Positions 1 to 8,363 of a stretch of 64,000 bases of DNA are shown in pieces. Below the pieces are notes generated by a model, which did not search any database, was not told the origin of the DNA, and worked only from the letters and a program-made list of their open reading frames with translations. Origin of the DNA: Micavibrio aeruginosavorus_D (lineage in GTDB: Bacteria > Pseudomonadota > Alphaproteobacteria > Micavibrionales > Micavibrionaceae); NCBI RefSeq assembly GCF_051245535.1, contig NZ_CP195303.1, positions 124,001 to 188,000 on the forward strand, in the 5' to 3' direction. The translations under genes were made by a program, and so were the position numbers. Every line of letters starts with the position of its first letter. Position 1 is the stretch's first letter.

Positions 1-270
1 CAGTCCGGCAGCTGTGATGTGACGGGTGACAACACCGTTGTCATGGAAATCACCGGAACGCCGGGAACCATTACCAATGGAACGGACACGCTGAACGTCA
101 ACAACTTCACCTTTGACGATCCGGTCGGTGCGCCAGGTGTGGGTCCATATCCGACAACGGGAACGGGCGCTGCTGTGGCCATCACCATTGGTGCTGATCT
201 GGTTGTCGCCGGGACCGAAAGTGCTGGTCAATATCTCGGTACCGTGGATATTACGGCTGACTATCAGTAA
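1..270 (+). CDS. DUF4402 domain surface protein (5' end outside window)
   Basis: An open frame runs from the first base to a TAA at 268-270, so this is the C-terminal 89 residues of a longer protein. The end pattern, a GQYLGT segment followed by a beta strand ending in ITADYQ, is the typical close of DUF4402 domains, which are found in secreted or fimbrial-subunit-like proteins. The next gene ends in the same way (GTYTGA...YANYQ), so the two are paralogues. Their position ahead of a PapD-like chaperone and an usher-like protein suggests they are the exported subunits of that system. The fimbrial subunit role is inference; the start lies outside the window. Confidence 0.75.
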   Translation, partial: QSGSCDVTGDNTVVMEITGTPGTITNGTDTLNVNNFTFDDPVGAPGVGPYPTTGTGAAVAITIGADLVVAGTESAGQYLGTVDITADYQ

Positions 271-272
271 TA

Positions 273-293
273 AGACCGCCTCTCTTGCGGTCT
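273..293 (+). terminator. hairpin after the first DUF4402 gene
   Basis: A perfect 7-base stem (AGACCGC / GCGGTCT) with a 7-base loop begins three bases after the stop codon. No T-run follows, so it may be a weak terminator or an mRNA-end stabiliser between two subunit genes rather than a strong intrinsic terminator. Confidence 0.35.
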
Positions 294-391
294 AATGCGG
301 GTTCTTGGATCATGAAAGCCGGGGGTTGAAAAATCTCCGGCTGATCCTCTCGAAAAATAAGAACAGTAAAACGAAAAGGCGATCGCTATCT

Positions 392-961
392 ATGGCACGA
401 CGCCACACTCCATGGAAAAAAACACTGCGTTCCGGGGCCGCGCTGGTTTCGGCGGGGGCGTTGATGTCTGTTGGCGCGCTGGGTGTTGTGCGGGCGATGG
501 CGGCCACGGTGACATTGCCCATTCTGGTGAATGTCGTTAAATCCATTGAAGTCACCATCAATACATCGCTGAATTTTGGCACCGTTGCCATCACCAACCC
601 CGATGTTGTCGGGGCTGTGCGTCTGGATCCATCGACCAGCCGGCTCAGTCTGGATGGTCGTGGCGGGCTGGCGCTGGCGGGTGGAACGCCGAAGGCCGGG
701 CGTATCCGCATCAGCGGCGCGCCATTTCCGGTGAATGTGTCTCTGGCCGCCGATACGATGCAAATCGGCAACGGCGTTGATTTTATGACGGTCAGCAAAT
801 TCAATTTTATGACCGATCAGGCCGGGCCCCGCGTCACCATTACACCGGGCGGTGCGGGCAGTTCGGCGTTTCTGAATATCGGGGCCACGCTGACATCGCG
901 CACGGGGCAGCCGACGGGCACCTATACCGGGGCCAATACGATCTATGCCAACTATCAATAA
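392..961 (+). CDS. DUF4402 domain secreted protein
   Basis: A 189-residue secreted protein. The frame is open back to 305, but the ATG at 392 gives a proper signal peptide: a basic start (MARRHTPWKK), a hydrophobic stretch rich in Ala, Gly and Val, and a likely cleavage site near AMA. The mature part is beta-rich and Gly/Thr/Ser-rich, with almost no Cys. It ends GTYTGANTIYANYQ, the usual DUF4402 close. It is a paralogue of the truncated gene just upstream and precedes the periplasmic chaperone and the usher-like protein. A structural subunit of a surface fibre is the most likely role, inferred from context. Confidence 0.8.
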   Translation: MARRHTPWKKTLRSGAALVSAGALMSVGALGVVRAMAATVTLPILVNVVKSIEVTINTSLNFGTVAITNPDVVGAVRLDPSTSRLSLDGRGGLALAGGTPKAGRIRISGAPFPVNVSLAADTMQIGNGVDFMTVSKFNFMTDQAGPRVTITPGGAGSSAFLNIGATLTSRTGQPTGTYTGANTIYANYQ

Positions 962-1089
962 AGCGCTGTTTTATTGCGTGTTGTCATATCGCGCCACTGT
1001 GGCCGTCATTGAATTGCCGGATGAAGTGGGGCACAATGGCATGATTATAAACCCATTTCACATTTTTTCGCGATCATAACGGACACACC

Positions 1090-1956
1090 ATGTTGATGAA
1101 TAAAAAGACCAAAGCGTCATCCCGTCACAGCCCCCTTGTGCGTGGTTTGTGTGTTACGGCGGCGGCGTTGGTTTTAACGCTGGCCGCGAATGACGCGCAG
1201 GCCATCCGCCTGACCATGAAACGCGTGATGTTCGAAGGGTCGCAACGCACGGCGGATTTGACCATCATCAACAACACGGCGGAAGAACAGGTTTACCGCC
1301 TCGGTTTCAAAACCATGCGGATGACGCAAGGCGATGGTCTGGAAACATTGGAAGACGGTGTACAGGACCCGGCCTTGAAAAGCGCTGATAGCATGGTGCG
1401 GTTCTCGCCGCGCCGCGTCACCATACCCGCCGGCGGTTCGCAACAGGTCCGCCTGATGTTGAACAAGCCGAAAGATGTGGCGGACGGGGAATATCGGTCC
1501 CATTTCTGGATCCGGCCCGAAGCTGAATCCGCAAAATTCGATCCCGCACCGCAGGATAATGCCGCCAGCGGCCCCAGCGTGCAGATTAAAATGCTGGCCG
1601 GCGTAACGTTGCCTGTGTTCGTGCGGGTTGGTCCCATGAACGTCACCGCAACCATCGCCAACGCCAAAGCCGAGCGCAAGGGCGAGCGGATTGCCGTGAG
1701 CATGGACATTAACCGCGAAGGAAATCGCAGCCTGTATGGCGATGTTGAATTTACCTGCAACGGCAAAGTTCTGCATCAGGTGCGCGGCATTGCGGTGTAT
1801 ACCGAAATTGCCAAACGGACCGTGCGGTTGAATGTGCCCGTGCCGAAGGATGGGTTCGGTGGCTGTTCAGCCATGGATGTCATTTATCGTGCCGAAACTG
1901 CGGATGCGCAGTACAAAGGCGGCGTCATCGCCCAGACACAAGTGGCCATTCCCTAA
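1090..1956 (+). CDS. PapD-like periplasmic fimbrial chaperone
   Basis: A 288-residue protein with a signal peptide (basic start, hydrophobic core at about residues 18-34, cleavage after NDAQA). The mature N-terminus reads as an immunoglobulin-like PapD domain: a strand with RTADLTIINN, then FSPRRVTIPAGGSQQVRLML, the usual pattern of the strand that pairs with subunits, then GEYRSHFWI. Chaperones of this family hold pilus subunits in the periplasm and deliver them to the outer-membrane usher. It lies between DUF4402 proteins and an usher-like protein, which supports this role. A strong intrinsic terminator follows the stop, so the usher-like gene probably has its own promoter. Confidence 0.85.
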   Translation: MLMNKKTKASSRHSPLVRGLCVTAAALVLTLAANDAQAIRLTMKRVMFEGSQRTADLTIINNTAEEQVYRLGFKTMRMTQGDGLETLEDGVQDPALKSADSMVRFSPRRVTIPAGGSQQVRLMLNKPKDVADGEYRSHFWIRPEAESAKFDPAPQDNAASGPSVQIKMLAGVTLPVFVRVGPMNVTATIANAKAERKGERIAVSMDINREGNRSLYGDVEFTCNGKVLHQVRGIAVYTEIAKRTVRLNVPVPKDGFGGCSAMDVIYRAETADAQYKGGVIAQTQVAIP

Positions 1957-1973
1957 AGCGTTTATTACCAAAC

Positions 1974-2003
1974 AAAAACCCGCCGGATGATGGCGGGTTT
2001 TTT
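1974..2003 (+). terminator. intrinsic terminator after the chaperone gene
   Basis: The stem ACCCGCC / GGCGGGT with a 7-base loop is followed by a run of T. It begins 18 bases after the chaperone stop codon. Confidence 0.85.
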
Positions 2004-2105
2004 GTTGTCCACAACTCGTGCAAAACGGGTTGCGTGCTTTGTGAACCCATTGAAAGTCATGATAGAATCACGGGTAATCCCCGGCGTATCGGGGGATGTT
2101 TCTGG

Positions 2106-2126
2106 CCGCCGGTCCGGCGGGTTTTT
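2106..2126 (+). terminator. second GC-rich hairpin with T-run upstream of the usher-like gene
   Basis: A perfect palindrome CCGCCGG-T-CCGGCGG is followed by GTTTTT. It lies ten bases inside the longest possible reading frame of the next gene. Such a structure is unlikely inside coding sequence, so I use it as an argument that translation starts downstream of it. Confidence 0.45.
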
Positions 2127-2158
2127 ATCACATCTTGAATTTTCTGAACTACGAAATT

Positions 2159-4879
2159 TTGTCTGGGTCAAAACGATCACAATTGTATTCCATTCTTCGT
2201 GCCCTGTGCCTTGGGGTCGCGATAATTTTTTGCGCCGTCATCATGGCGAACGGCGCACGGGCACAGGACGATGATTATTATATCGATGGACCGGAGGAGC
2301 TGATCTTCTCCGTCACTGTTCCGCCTTACGTTTTGTCGTCGGGTATTGTCGCCTATCAAAATGATGTTCGATTTTATTTGCCGATTGTGACCTTGGCCAA
2401 CCTTTTTGATTTCGGAATTGAATCCGATCTGGGGCGTGGTGTCGTGTCCGGTTGGGCGTTGGAGGAAGGTCATACGTTCAGCATTGATACCGAACGTAAA
2501 ATATTTGAGGTGGCCGGAAAACGCGAAACGCTCGGTGATCTGGATGTGTTGTCCGGCGATGCGGTTGATGCCACGGATATGTATGTTGAAATTGGCGTGC
2601 TCAATAAAATATGGCCGGTTGAACTGGGGATCAATATTTCCATGCTGGCGGTTGAGGTTTCATCGGATCAAAAACTTCCCTTTATGCAGAAGATGGAGCG
2701 TCAGGATCATCGTGAAATGCAGCTTGAAATGCGCAAAACGCGACTGGCGGCGAAACGATCCGACCTGCCATTCGTGCCGACGCCCTATCGCGCGTTCAGC
2801 CTGCCCTTCATCGATTTGGATACGGAATGGGGTTATGACAGCGATGAGGATGATACGACCGGAACGCTGCGCCTGACGGGTGTAAACGATCTCGGATATT
2901 TCCAGGCCGATTACACAACGACGCTCGGCTATAAAAACGGTGATCTTGAAGAGCCGGATAATATCCGCCTGCGTTTCTCTCGTGAAGCACAGGGTGAAGA
3001 TTCATTGTTTGCCGGCATTCGCCATGTCGAATGGGGGGATACACGGGCGCGGCATTCCACGTTGATTGAAAACGGAACGTCGGGCCGTGGTGTGTATGTA
3101 ACATCAACGGACCGCGCCCGCGATGGCGAATACGACATCACAACGGTGGAGGGTATCGGTACGCCGGGGTGGGAAGTCGAATTGTACCGGAACGGCGAAT
3201 TGCTGGATTTCCAAATTGTCGATGCGCGCGGTGAATACCGGTTCGAAGATGTGCCATTGAATTTCGGCAATAACCGTATTCGTCTGGTGTTTTACGGACC
3301 GCAGGGGCAAATCCGTGAACGGATCGAAAATTATTCATTCGGATCGGGCATGGCCGAGCCGGGCCAGTTTCAATACAGCCTGTCCGCCGTGGACGCGAAC
3401 GAAGATTTAATCCGCCTCAGCGACGATAACGTCGATAACCCGGAGGGGATTGCCTATAACGGTCGTGTCTCCTATGGCTTGACCCGCGGGCTGACCGTTT
3501 TTGCCACGACATCGCAAACCCCGACGCGCGATGATGATACGCTGAATTACGTCACGGGCGGTGCCGCCTTGTCTACATCGCTCGGTTTGTTCCAAGCCGA
3601 AGCCTATAAGCAGACGGATGGCGGGCAGGCGATTGATTTGCGCTATAACACGGAATGGAAGGGGGTCAATGTGGCCCTGCGCACCGCGTTATATAACGAT
3701 TTTGAAAGCCCCGATGCGGGGTTTGGTGACGGAGCGTTGAAACGCGACCATGAGGGGGATTTGTCGAAAAATTTCAAATTGCCATTCGGTCTTTTGACGC
3801 TGGGGTTCAATGCACAGGAAGAAGAAAACGAAATCGGCGACACGCGCACATCATATCGCACGCGGCAAAGCCTGTCCTTTGCGGGCATTCGTTTGGGGAA
3901 TGCGACCACGACGTCGCTCAATGATGGCAGCCATTCGACATCCACAGGGCAGGCGAGCCTCAACGTGCGCCAGCAACGCTGGTTGCTGCGTTCACAACTG
4001 GATTACGATATTTTCCCGGACTGGGATGTCACCAGCGTGCAAAATGAATTGCGCTATAGCGAACCGGAAGGGTTCTTTACGGCCCTGAACGTCAATCATA
4101 ACTTTGTGGAATCGCAATCCTCTGTCGGGGTGCAGGTGGGGTATGATTTTGAAAAATTCCTGGGCAGCGTGGAAAGCAACTGGCAACAGGATGATGGATT
4201 CAGCGTTCTGCTGCGGGCCTCAACCGCTTTGGCGCCGTTGGGGCCGGATGGCAATTATACGATGACATCGGAACGCCAATCGTCTGTCGCCCCGGTGCGC
4301 GGACGCGTGTTTCTGGATCAGGATGGCGATGGCGTATTTGATGAAGGGGAAACACCGCTGGGCAATGCCCAAGTGATGGTGGGCAGTTATAGCGGCGCCA
4401 ATGCAACGGATGAACAGGGGCAGACGATCAATTACGGGACCGCCTATCGACCCAGCAACGTGATGCTGGATGATGGCAGTCTGGAAGACCCGTATTACCG
4501 CTCAGGTAGCGAGGGGTTCAGCGTTTTCCTGCGCCCCGGCGTGGTGCCATCGTTTGATTTCCCTGTGGTGGTCACGGGGGCGATTGATGGCATGGTCGCG
4601 CGGGTTGATGGCACGCCGGTGCAGGGCATGCGGCTGGAGCTGGTGGACAAGGCGGGGGCCGTGGTGATGACGACGGACAGCGCCTATGATGGATACTACA
4701 CTTTTGAATTCGTGCCGCCCGGAACGTATACGGTGCGCGCCGATCCGGCCTATGGGGTCGATGTGCCGACGCAAACCGTTACGGTTGAGGGCGATGATCT
4801 GTTCCCCGGCGGCATTGACCTGCAACTGATTTCCCCAGCCGCGGGCGGGACTGAGCCTGCCGCAGAGCAGCAGGATTAA
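2159..4879 (+). CDS. usher-like outer-membrane protein with C-terminal SdrD/Cna-B-like domains
   Basis: About 906 residues if started at the TTG at 2159; the frame is open to an ATG at 2096, but a terminator-like hairpin lies in between. The chosen start gives a signal peptide with KR near the front and cleavage after GARAQ. The middle is a long run of alternating beta strands with repeated aromatic residues, as in outer-membrane barrels. A segment with GWEVELYRNGELL, YRFEDVPLNFGNNRIRL and FYGPQGQ resembles usher and carboxypeptidase-regulatory-type folds. Near the end, RGRVFLDQDGDGVFDEGE is an SdrD B-like calcium-type motif, and YDGYYTFEFVPPGTYTV is a Cna-B-like repeat. Placement after DUF4402 subunits and a PapD-like chaperone suggests it is the assembly platform. 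The start is uncertain and no clear ribosome binding site decides it. Confidence 0.75.
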   Translation: MSGSKRSQLYSILRALCLGVAIIFCAVIMANGARAQDDDYYIDGPEELIFSVTVPPYVLSSGIVAYQNDVRFYLPIVTLANLFDFGIESDLGRGVVSGWALEEGHTFSIDTERKIFEVAGKRETLGDLDVLSGDAVDATDMYVEIGVLNKIWPVELGINISMLAVEVSSDQKLPFMQKMERQDHREMQLEMRKTRLAAKRSDLPFVPTPYRAFSLPFIDLDTEWGYDSDEDDTTGTLRLTGVNDLGYFQADYTTTLGYKNGDLEEPDNIRLRFSREAQGEDSLFAGIRHVEWGDTRARHSTLIENGTSGRGVYVTSTDRARDGEYDITTVEGIGTPGWEVELYRNGELLDFQIVDARGEYRFEDVPLNFGNNRIRLVFYGPQGQIRERIENYSFGSGMAEPGQFQYSLSAVDANEDLIRLSDDNVDNPEGIAYNGRVSYGLTRGLTVFATTSQTPTRDDDTLNYVTGGAALSTSLGLFQAEAYKQTDGGQAIDLRYNTEWKGVNVALRTALYNDFESPDAGFGDGALKRDHEGDLSKNFKLPFGLLTLGFNAQEEENEIGDTRTSYRTRQSLSFAGIRLGNATTTSLNDGSHSTSTGQASLNVRQQRWLLRSQLDYDIFPDWDVTSVQNELRYSEPEGFFTALNVNHNFVESQSSVGVQVGYDFEKFLGSVESNWQQDDGFSVLLRASTALAPLGPDGNYTMTSERQSSVAPVRGRVFLDQDGDGVFDEGETPLGNAQVMVGSYSGANATDEQGQTINYGTAYRPSNVMLDDGSLEDPYYRSGSEGFSVFLRPGVVPSFDFPVVVTGAIDGMVARVDGTPVQGMRLELVDKAGAVVMTTDSAYDGYYTFEFVPPGTYTVRADPAYGVDVPTQTVTVEGDDLFPGGIDLQLISPAAGGTEPAAEQQD

Positions 4880-5003
4880 CCCGATATAAAGGACCGGGGT
4901 GATAGCGTTGGGGTGCGTTGCAATTTGCAAAACAGATGATTGCAATTTTGAATCTCTGCGTTACCATGGTTGAAATTCTAGGTAATTTTTTATTTTTTCA
5001 GTG

Positions 5004-5591
5004 ATGCAGAACATGGATTTACAGCCCGGCCGCGCGGCGACCTATACACTCAGGGACTTTTCCGTTCTTGTTGTTGAGGATTACGATTTTATGCAGGGGT
5101 TGATCAGCTCGATGCTCAAGGCCTTTGGCGTTGGGCATATCATGGTTTGCGCCAACGCACGCGAAGCCCAGACCATGTTGAATATGTCGTGCGTCGCCGG
5201 TGGGGCCATTCGGCCGATTGATATGGTGCTGACCGACTGGATGATGCCGGGTGGGTCTGGGCGCGATCTGATTACATGGATGCGCGACCATAAAAACGAA
5301 CAAATCAAATTCATGCCGGTTATTCTGGTCTCGGCCTTCACCAGCGAAGAAACGATTTTCGCCGCTCGCGATATGGGGGCCAATGAAATATTGGTCAAGC
5401 CGTTGTCGGGTGAAAAACTGGCCAACCGTTTGCTGGGGATCATTGATCATCCACGCCCGTTTGTGAAGGCGCCCAGCTATTTCGGGCCGGACCGCAGACG
5501 GCGGATCAAGGACATCCGCGGCAAATGCCGCCGCATTCTGACCGCGGAAAAAATGGTAACCCATGTTGAATCGATACAGAGTGCATCATGA
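5004..5591 (+). CDS. CheY-like response regulator
   Basis: A receiver-domain protein of 195 residues. The domain covers roughly residues 17-145: acidic pair E25-D26 after VLVV, phosphoacceptor D78 in VLTDWMMPGGSG, SA in VILVSAF, and the conserved Lys in ILVKP. The C-terminal ~45 residues are basic (DRRRRIKDIRGKCRR) and hold no recognisable DNA-binding or enzyme domain, so this is a single-domain regulator with a tail. GTG at 5001, ATG at 5004 and ATG at 5013 are all possible starts. The gene overlaps the next by four bases (ATGA), so the two are co-translated and probably work together. Confidence 0.9.
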   Translation: MQNMDLQPGRAATYTLRDFSVLVVEDYDFMQGLISSMLKAFGVGHIMVCANAREAQTMLNMSCVAGGAIRPIDMVLTDWMMPGGSGRDLITWMRDHKNEQIKFMPVILVSAFTSEETIFAARDMGANEILVKPLSGEKLANRLLGIIDHPRPFVKAPSYFGPDRRRRIKDIRGKCRRILTAEKMVTHVESIQSAS

Positions 5592-6088
5592 GCGACGATA
5601 CGTCCAAAATTGAAATTTACAAACGTGCCAACAAGCTGAAAGTCAAAGCGGGCGGCGATCCCAAGGGCGGGCCGGGGCGGTTTGATGCCACGGCGGTCAA
5701 CCGCGCCAATATCGTCATTCAGAAAATGTCCGACATGTATCCCAACGAAATTAAAAAATCGTTGGAGGAACTGGATCGTTTGTGGGGTGAAACGAAACAG
5801 ATGGATTCCGGCGCGCGCGCCGATCATGCCGCCCTGATGTCCAACACGGCGAACAAGATCAAGGATCTGGCCGGAACATTCGGGTATGAACTGATGTCCT
5901 ATTTCGGCACATCGTTGCGCGATTATATTCTGGACACGGATTTGAGCCAGCCGGAACAGGCCACCATCGTTCAGGCGCATGTCGATGTGATGCAGGTGGC
6001 GTACCGCGAAAACCTCAAGGGCATGAAACACCCGCTGGCGGACGAGCTGAAACGCGTCGTGGCCGAGGCGATTGCGAAGTACAGTTAA
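5588..6088 (+). CDS. Hpt-like helical protein lacking the phospho-acceptor histidine
   Basis: A mostly helical 166-residue cytoplasmic protein overlapping the response regulator by four bases. Residues 88-99 (ANKIKDLAGTFG) line up with the Hpt signature A-H-x-L-K-G-x-A-x-x-F-G, with Asn89 where the phosphorylated His should be and Asp93 in place of Gly. The following helix (YELMSYFGTSLRDYI) also fits an Hpt helix. Histidines elsewhere (H80, and others near the C-terminus) are not in the canonical position. I infer a pseudo-Hpt that binds the neighbouring receiver without transferring phosphate. A plain unknown helical protein is the alternative. Confidence 0.6.
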   Translation: MSDDTSKIEIYKRANKLKVKAGGDPKGGPGRFDATAVNRANIVIQKMSDMYPNEIKKSLEELDRLWGETKQMDSGARADHAALMSNTANKIKDLAGTFGYELMSYFGTSLRDYILDTDLSQPEQATIVQAHVDVMQVAYRENLKGMKHPLADELKRVVAEAIAKYS

Positions 6089-6169
6089 GTGAAAGGGGAT
6101 AGGGTTCCCTTGATTTAATCCAAATGAAATCAATATATTACCCGGTATGCCCCTGACATGGACTGGACG

Positions 6170-6195
6170 CGATAAAAAGTTTCACTTTTTTATCG
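6170..6195. repeat. AT-rich inverted repeat upstream of the small membrane protein gene
   Basis: CGATAAAAAGT is followed by TTC and then ACTTTTTTATCG: eleven bases pair, with one extra T. It ends 43 bases before the next start codon, within the 150-base gap. It could be an operator or promoter-associated hairpin; no regulator can be assigned. Confidence 0.4.
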
Positions 6196-6238
6196 AAAAT
6201 AGCTATGGTGCGGGCCTGATTTCAAAGGGTTTTTTGTA

Positions 6239-6628
6239 ATGGATCTGTTCCACCGCTTCGTACACTGGGTCGTCTTGTTCACCTTCGTTGGGCACATTTT
6301 CTGCTGTGGCCTGCCGCTGGTGGTCAGCTTCCTGTCCGTGATTGTCGGGCTGGGGTTGCTCTCGGGTGTATTGCCGGCGTTGGACCATGTTCACCACGTC
6401 GTGCATGGCTACGAAACCGGACTTGTGATTTTCTCAGGTGTGATGCTGGCGCTGGGCTGGATCGCGCAATGGGCCAGCACCCGGCTTGATTGCCATGACA
6501 CCGGATGTGACCATCCCCCGTGCGATACGAAAAAAATCCGCAATGCCCGTATTCTGGGTGTGGCAACGGCGCTGTTTATGTTCAACCTGATTGTTCTTCT
6601 GGTTGCAAATCATACGGCCGCACACTAA
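6239..6628 (+). CDS. small His/Cys-rich membrane protein
   Basis: A 129-residue membrane protein with about three hydrophobic segments: residues ~8-45 (two close passes), ~58-78 and ~103-124. Potential metal ligands are concentrated in the sequence: HIFCCG near residue 19, HVHHVVHG near 50, and CHDTGCDHPPC near 83-93. The HxFCCxLP pattern recalls MerC-like or other small metal-related membrane proteins, but I cannot assign a family. The start ATG at 6239 follows a GGG-containing stretch and an inverted repeat. A metal-handling role is inference from residue composition. Confidence 0.65.
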   Translation: MDLFHRFVHWVVLFTFVGHIFCCGLPLVVSFLSVIVGLGLLSGVLPALDHVHHVVHGYETGLVIFSGVMLALGWIAQWASTRLDCHDTGCDHPPCDTKKIRNARILGVATALFMFNLIVLLVANHTAAH

Positions 6629-6706
6629 TCCCCCTTTCCCTGATGCCGCCCGTGCGGTAATTTGGTTCGCGATATTTACGGCTGTTCAAAACGGTTGGGG
6701 CGAACC

Positions 6707-7633
6707 ATGCAAACCATTCCCGCGAATCTGCGTATCTTTCTGTCCTGGGTGACGTGGCCGTTTTTGATGGTGTCTTGCATCGCGGCGACCGCATATGGTT
6801 TTTCCATTGATCGCCCGGCGTTGGTGTTCACCATCGCGTATTTTATCATGGCGGCCATTTTGCTGGTTCTGGAACGGGTGATGCCGCACGAACGCGAATG
6901 GAATGAAAATGATGGCCAAACCTTCGCCAACATTGCCCACACGCTGGTGACCAAGGGAACGGTGCAAACCTGCATCGTCTTTGCATCGGTTATTGGCATT
7001 ACCAATTACATCACGCCGATTGCGGAACCGGGCCACGGAATCTGGCCGCGGGACTGGCCGATGTGGATTCAGATTTTCATGGGAATCGTGGCGGCGGAAT
7101 TTGGCCTGTATTGGGGCCATCATATTGCCCATAAATGGCGCCCGATGTGGCGTTTCCATGCCGTGCATCACAGCGTCACGCGCCTGTGGATCGTCAACAC
7201 CGGGCGGTTCCATTTTATCGATTCATTCAAAAGCGTCGTTCTGGGCCTGGGCATTCTCACGCTGCTGGGCGCACCGTTGGAGGTGATGTCGTGGGTGTCG
7301 GCCATCACGGCCTATTGCGGTATTTTGACCCACTGCAATGTTGAAATGCGCTTTGGGTTTCTGTCCTGCCTGTTCAACACGCCGGAACTGCACCGTTGGC
7401 ACCACAGCAAGGATCTGCGCGAAGGGGACAAAAATTTCGGTGAGAATATCATGCTCTGGGACTGGGTCTTTGGCACATGGTTTAACGAAGATCGCCGCCC
7501 GCCGGTGAATATCGGCATCAAGGAAAAAATGCCCGACGGATTTGTCCAACAACTGGTCTGGCCGTTCGTGCATCGTTACCCGCCGAAAGTTGCGGCCCAC
7601 CCGACCCCGAACGTTCCGGACGCTGCGGAATAA
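6707..7633 (+). CDS. sterol desaturase / fatty acid hydroxylase superfamily protein
   Basis: An integral-membrane di-iron enzyme of 308 residues. The His clusters of the superfamily are present: HHIAHKWRPMWRFHAVHHS in the middle, LTHCNVEM, and LHRWHHSKD towards the C-terminus. These bind a non-haem di-iron centre that hydroxylates or desaturates lipid substrates. Four or so hydrophobic segments lie in the N-terminal half. The frame is open to a TTG at 6662, but ATG at 6707 follows a GGGG stretch and starts just before the first membrane segment. The substrate (sterol, hopanoid, fatty acid or ornithine lipid) cannot be told from the sequence. Confidence 0.88.
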   Translation: MQTIPANLRIFLSWVTWPFLMVSCIAATAYGFSIDRPALVFTIAYFIMAAILLVLERVMPHEREWNENDGQTFANIAHTLVTKGTVQTCIVFASVIGITNYITPIAEPGHGIWPRDWPMWIQIFMGIVAAEFGLYWGHHIAHKWRPMWRFHAVHHSVTRLWIVNTGRFHFIDSFKSVVLGLGILTLLGAPLEVMSWVSAITAYCGILTHCNVEMRFGFLSCLFNTPELHRWHHSKDLREGDKNFGENIMLWDWVFGTWFNEDRRPPVNIGIKEKMPDGFVQQLVWPFVHRYPPKVAAHPTPNVPDAAE

Positions 7634-7757
7634 GGTCTTTTCATATCTTCAGCCTTTTTTAACGCGACCCCGGCACAATGAAGGCCAATGGGGCGAAAAG
7701 TCCCCTGCGGTATAAAACCGCAACGGGTGTTGAAAGTAACAGAAGGCGGGGTGTGTA

Positions 7758-8045
7758 ATGTTCCAGAAATGCGATTTCTTGTTGGGGGAGGGCGATACCA
7801 TCGTGGTTGTCATTCCCGCACGATTGCCCCACGCCGAAACCTATACCCTGTCGGTCAGTGACCGCGATATACGCTTCCGTGCCGGATATGATGACATTGC
7901 CGAAATGCCGATTCAGGGCGCAGAAATTTTTCGTCGATTGATGAATTACACGCAAGTGGGTGTGGTTGAATATCCGCCCAATGCCGAAAGTTTTCCCAAA
8001 ACCATCACCAACGTCGCCTATATCGAATTACGGAGAGCCGCATGA
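7758..8045 (+). CDS. conserved-looking small protein of unknown function
   Basis: A 95-residue soluble protein, not recognised. It has a mixed alpha/beta composition, no signal peptide and no membrane segment. It has a good ribosome binding site (GGCGGGG, 8 bases upstream) and overlaps the next gene by four bases (ATGA), which argues that both are real and co-translated. Upstream lies a small GCGGTATAAAACCGC hairpin. Confidence 0.6.
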   Translation: MFQKCDFLLGEGDTIVVVIPARLPHAETYTLSVSDRDIRFRAGYDDIAEMPIQGAEIFRRLMNYTQVGVVEYPPNAESFPKTITNVAYIELRRAA

Positions 8046-8338
8046 GTTTCGAAGCACAAACTGGGGATTCTCTGAACGATCTGGGCAAGTTCACGGCGAT
8101 CAGTTCCGATGGCGGTGCGCCATCCATGGGTATGCTGGGCGCGATGGTTAATGCGGGGCTGGATGTGTCCGTTGATCCGTCCGCGGGACGGGGTTTGAGC
8201 GCGCAATTTGGTCTGGCGCATGGCGGTCTGTCCATGGGTGCGGGCGGTGCGTTGCATCTGGCCGGGGCGGCGCCGACACCGAATGCGGGCCCATCGGCCC
8301 CATCGCTGACGAATCGCCAGCCAGGTTTGGGCCGCTAG
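8042..8338 (+). CDS. small Gly/Ala/Ser-rich protein of unknown function
   Basis: A 98-residue low-complexity protein rich in Gly, Ala, Ser and Met (GGAPSMGMLGAMVNAGLD, GGLSMGAGGALHLAG), with no signal peptide and no Cys. It is translationally coupled to the preceding gene and followed within 26 bases by a strong intrinsic terminator, which closes the two-gene unit. No family recognised. Confidence 0.55.
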   Translation: MSFEAQTGDSLNDLGKFTAISSDGGAPSMGMLGAMVNAGLDVSVDPSAGRGLSAQFGLAHGGLSMGAGGALHLAGAAPTPNAGPSAPSLTNRQPGLGR

Positions 8339-8363
8339 GCTTTAGAAAATCCAGTTTTTGGAT

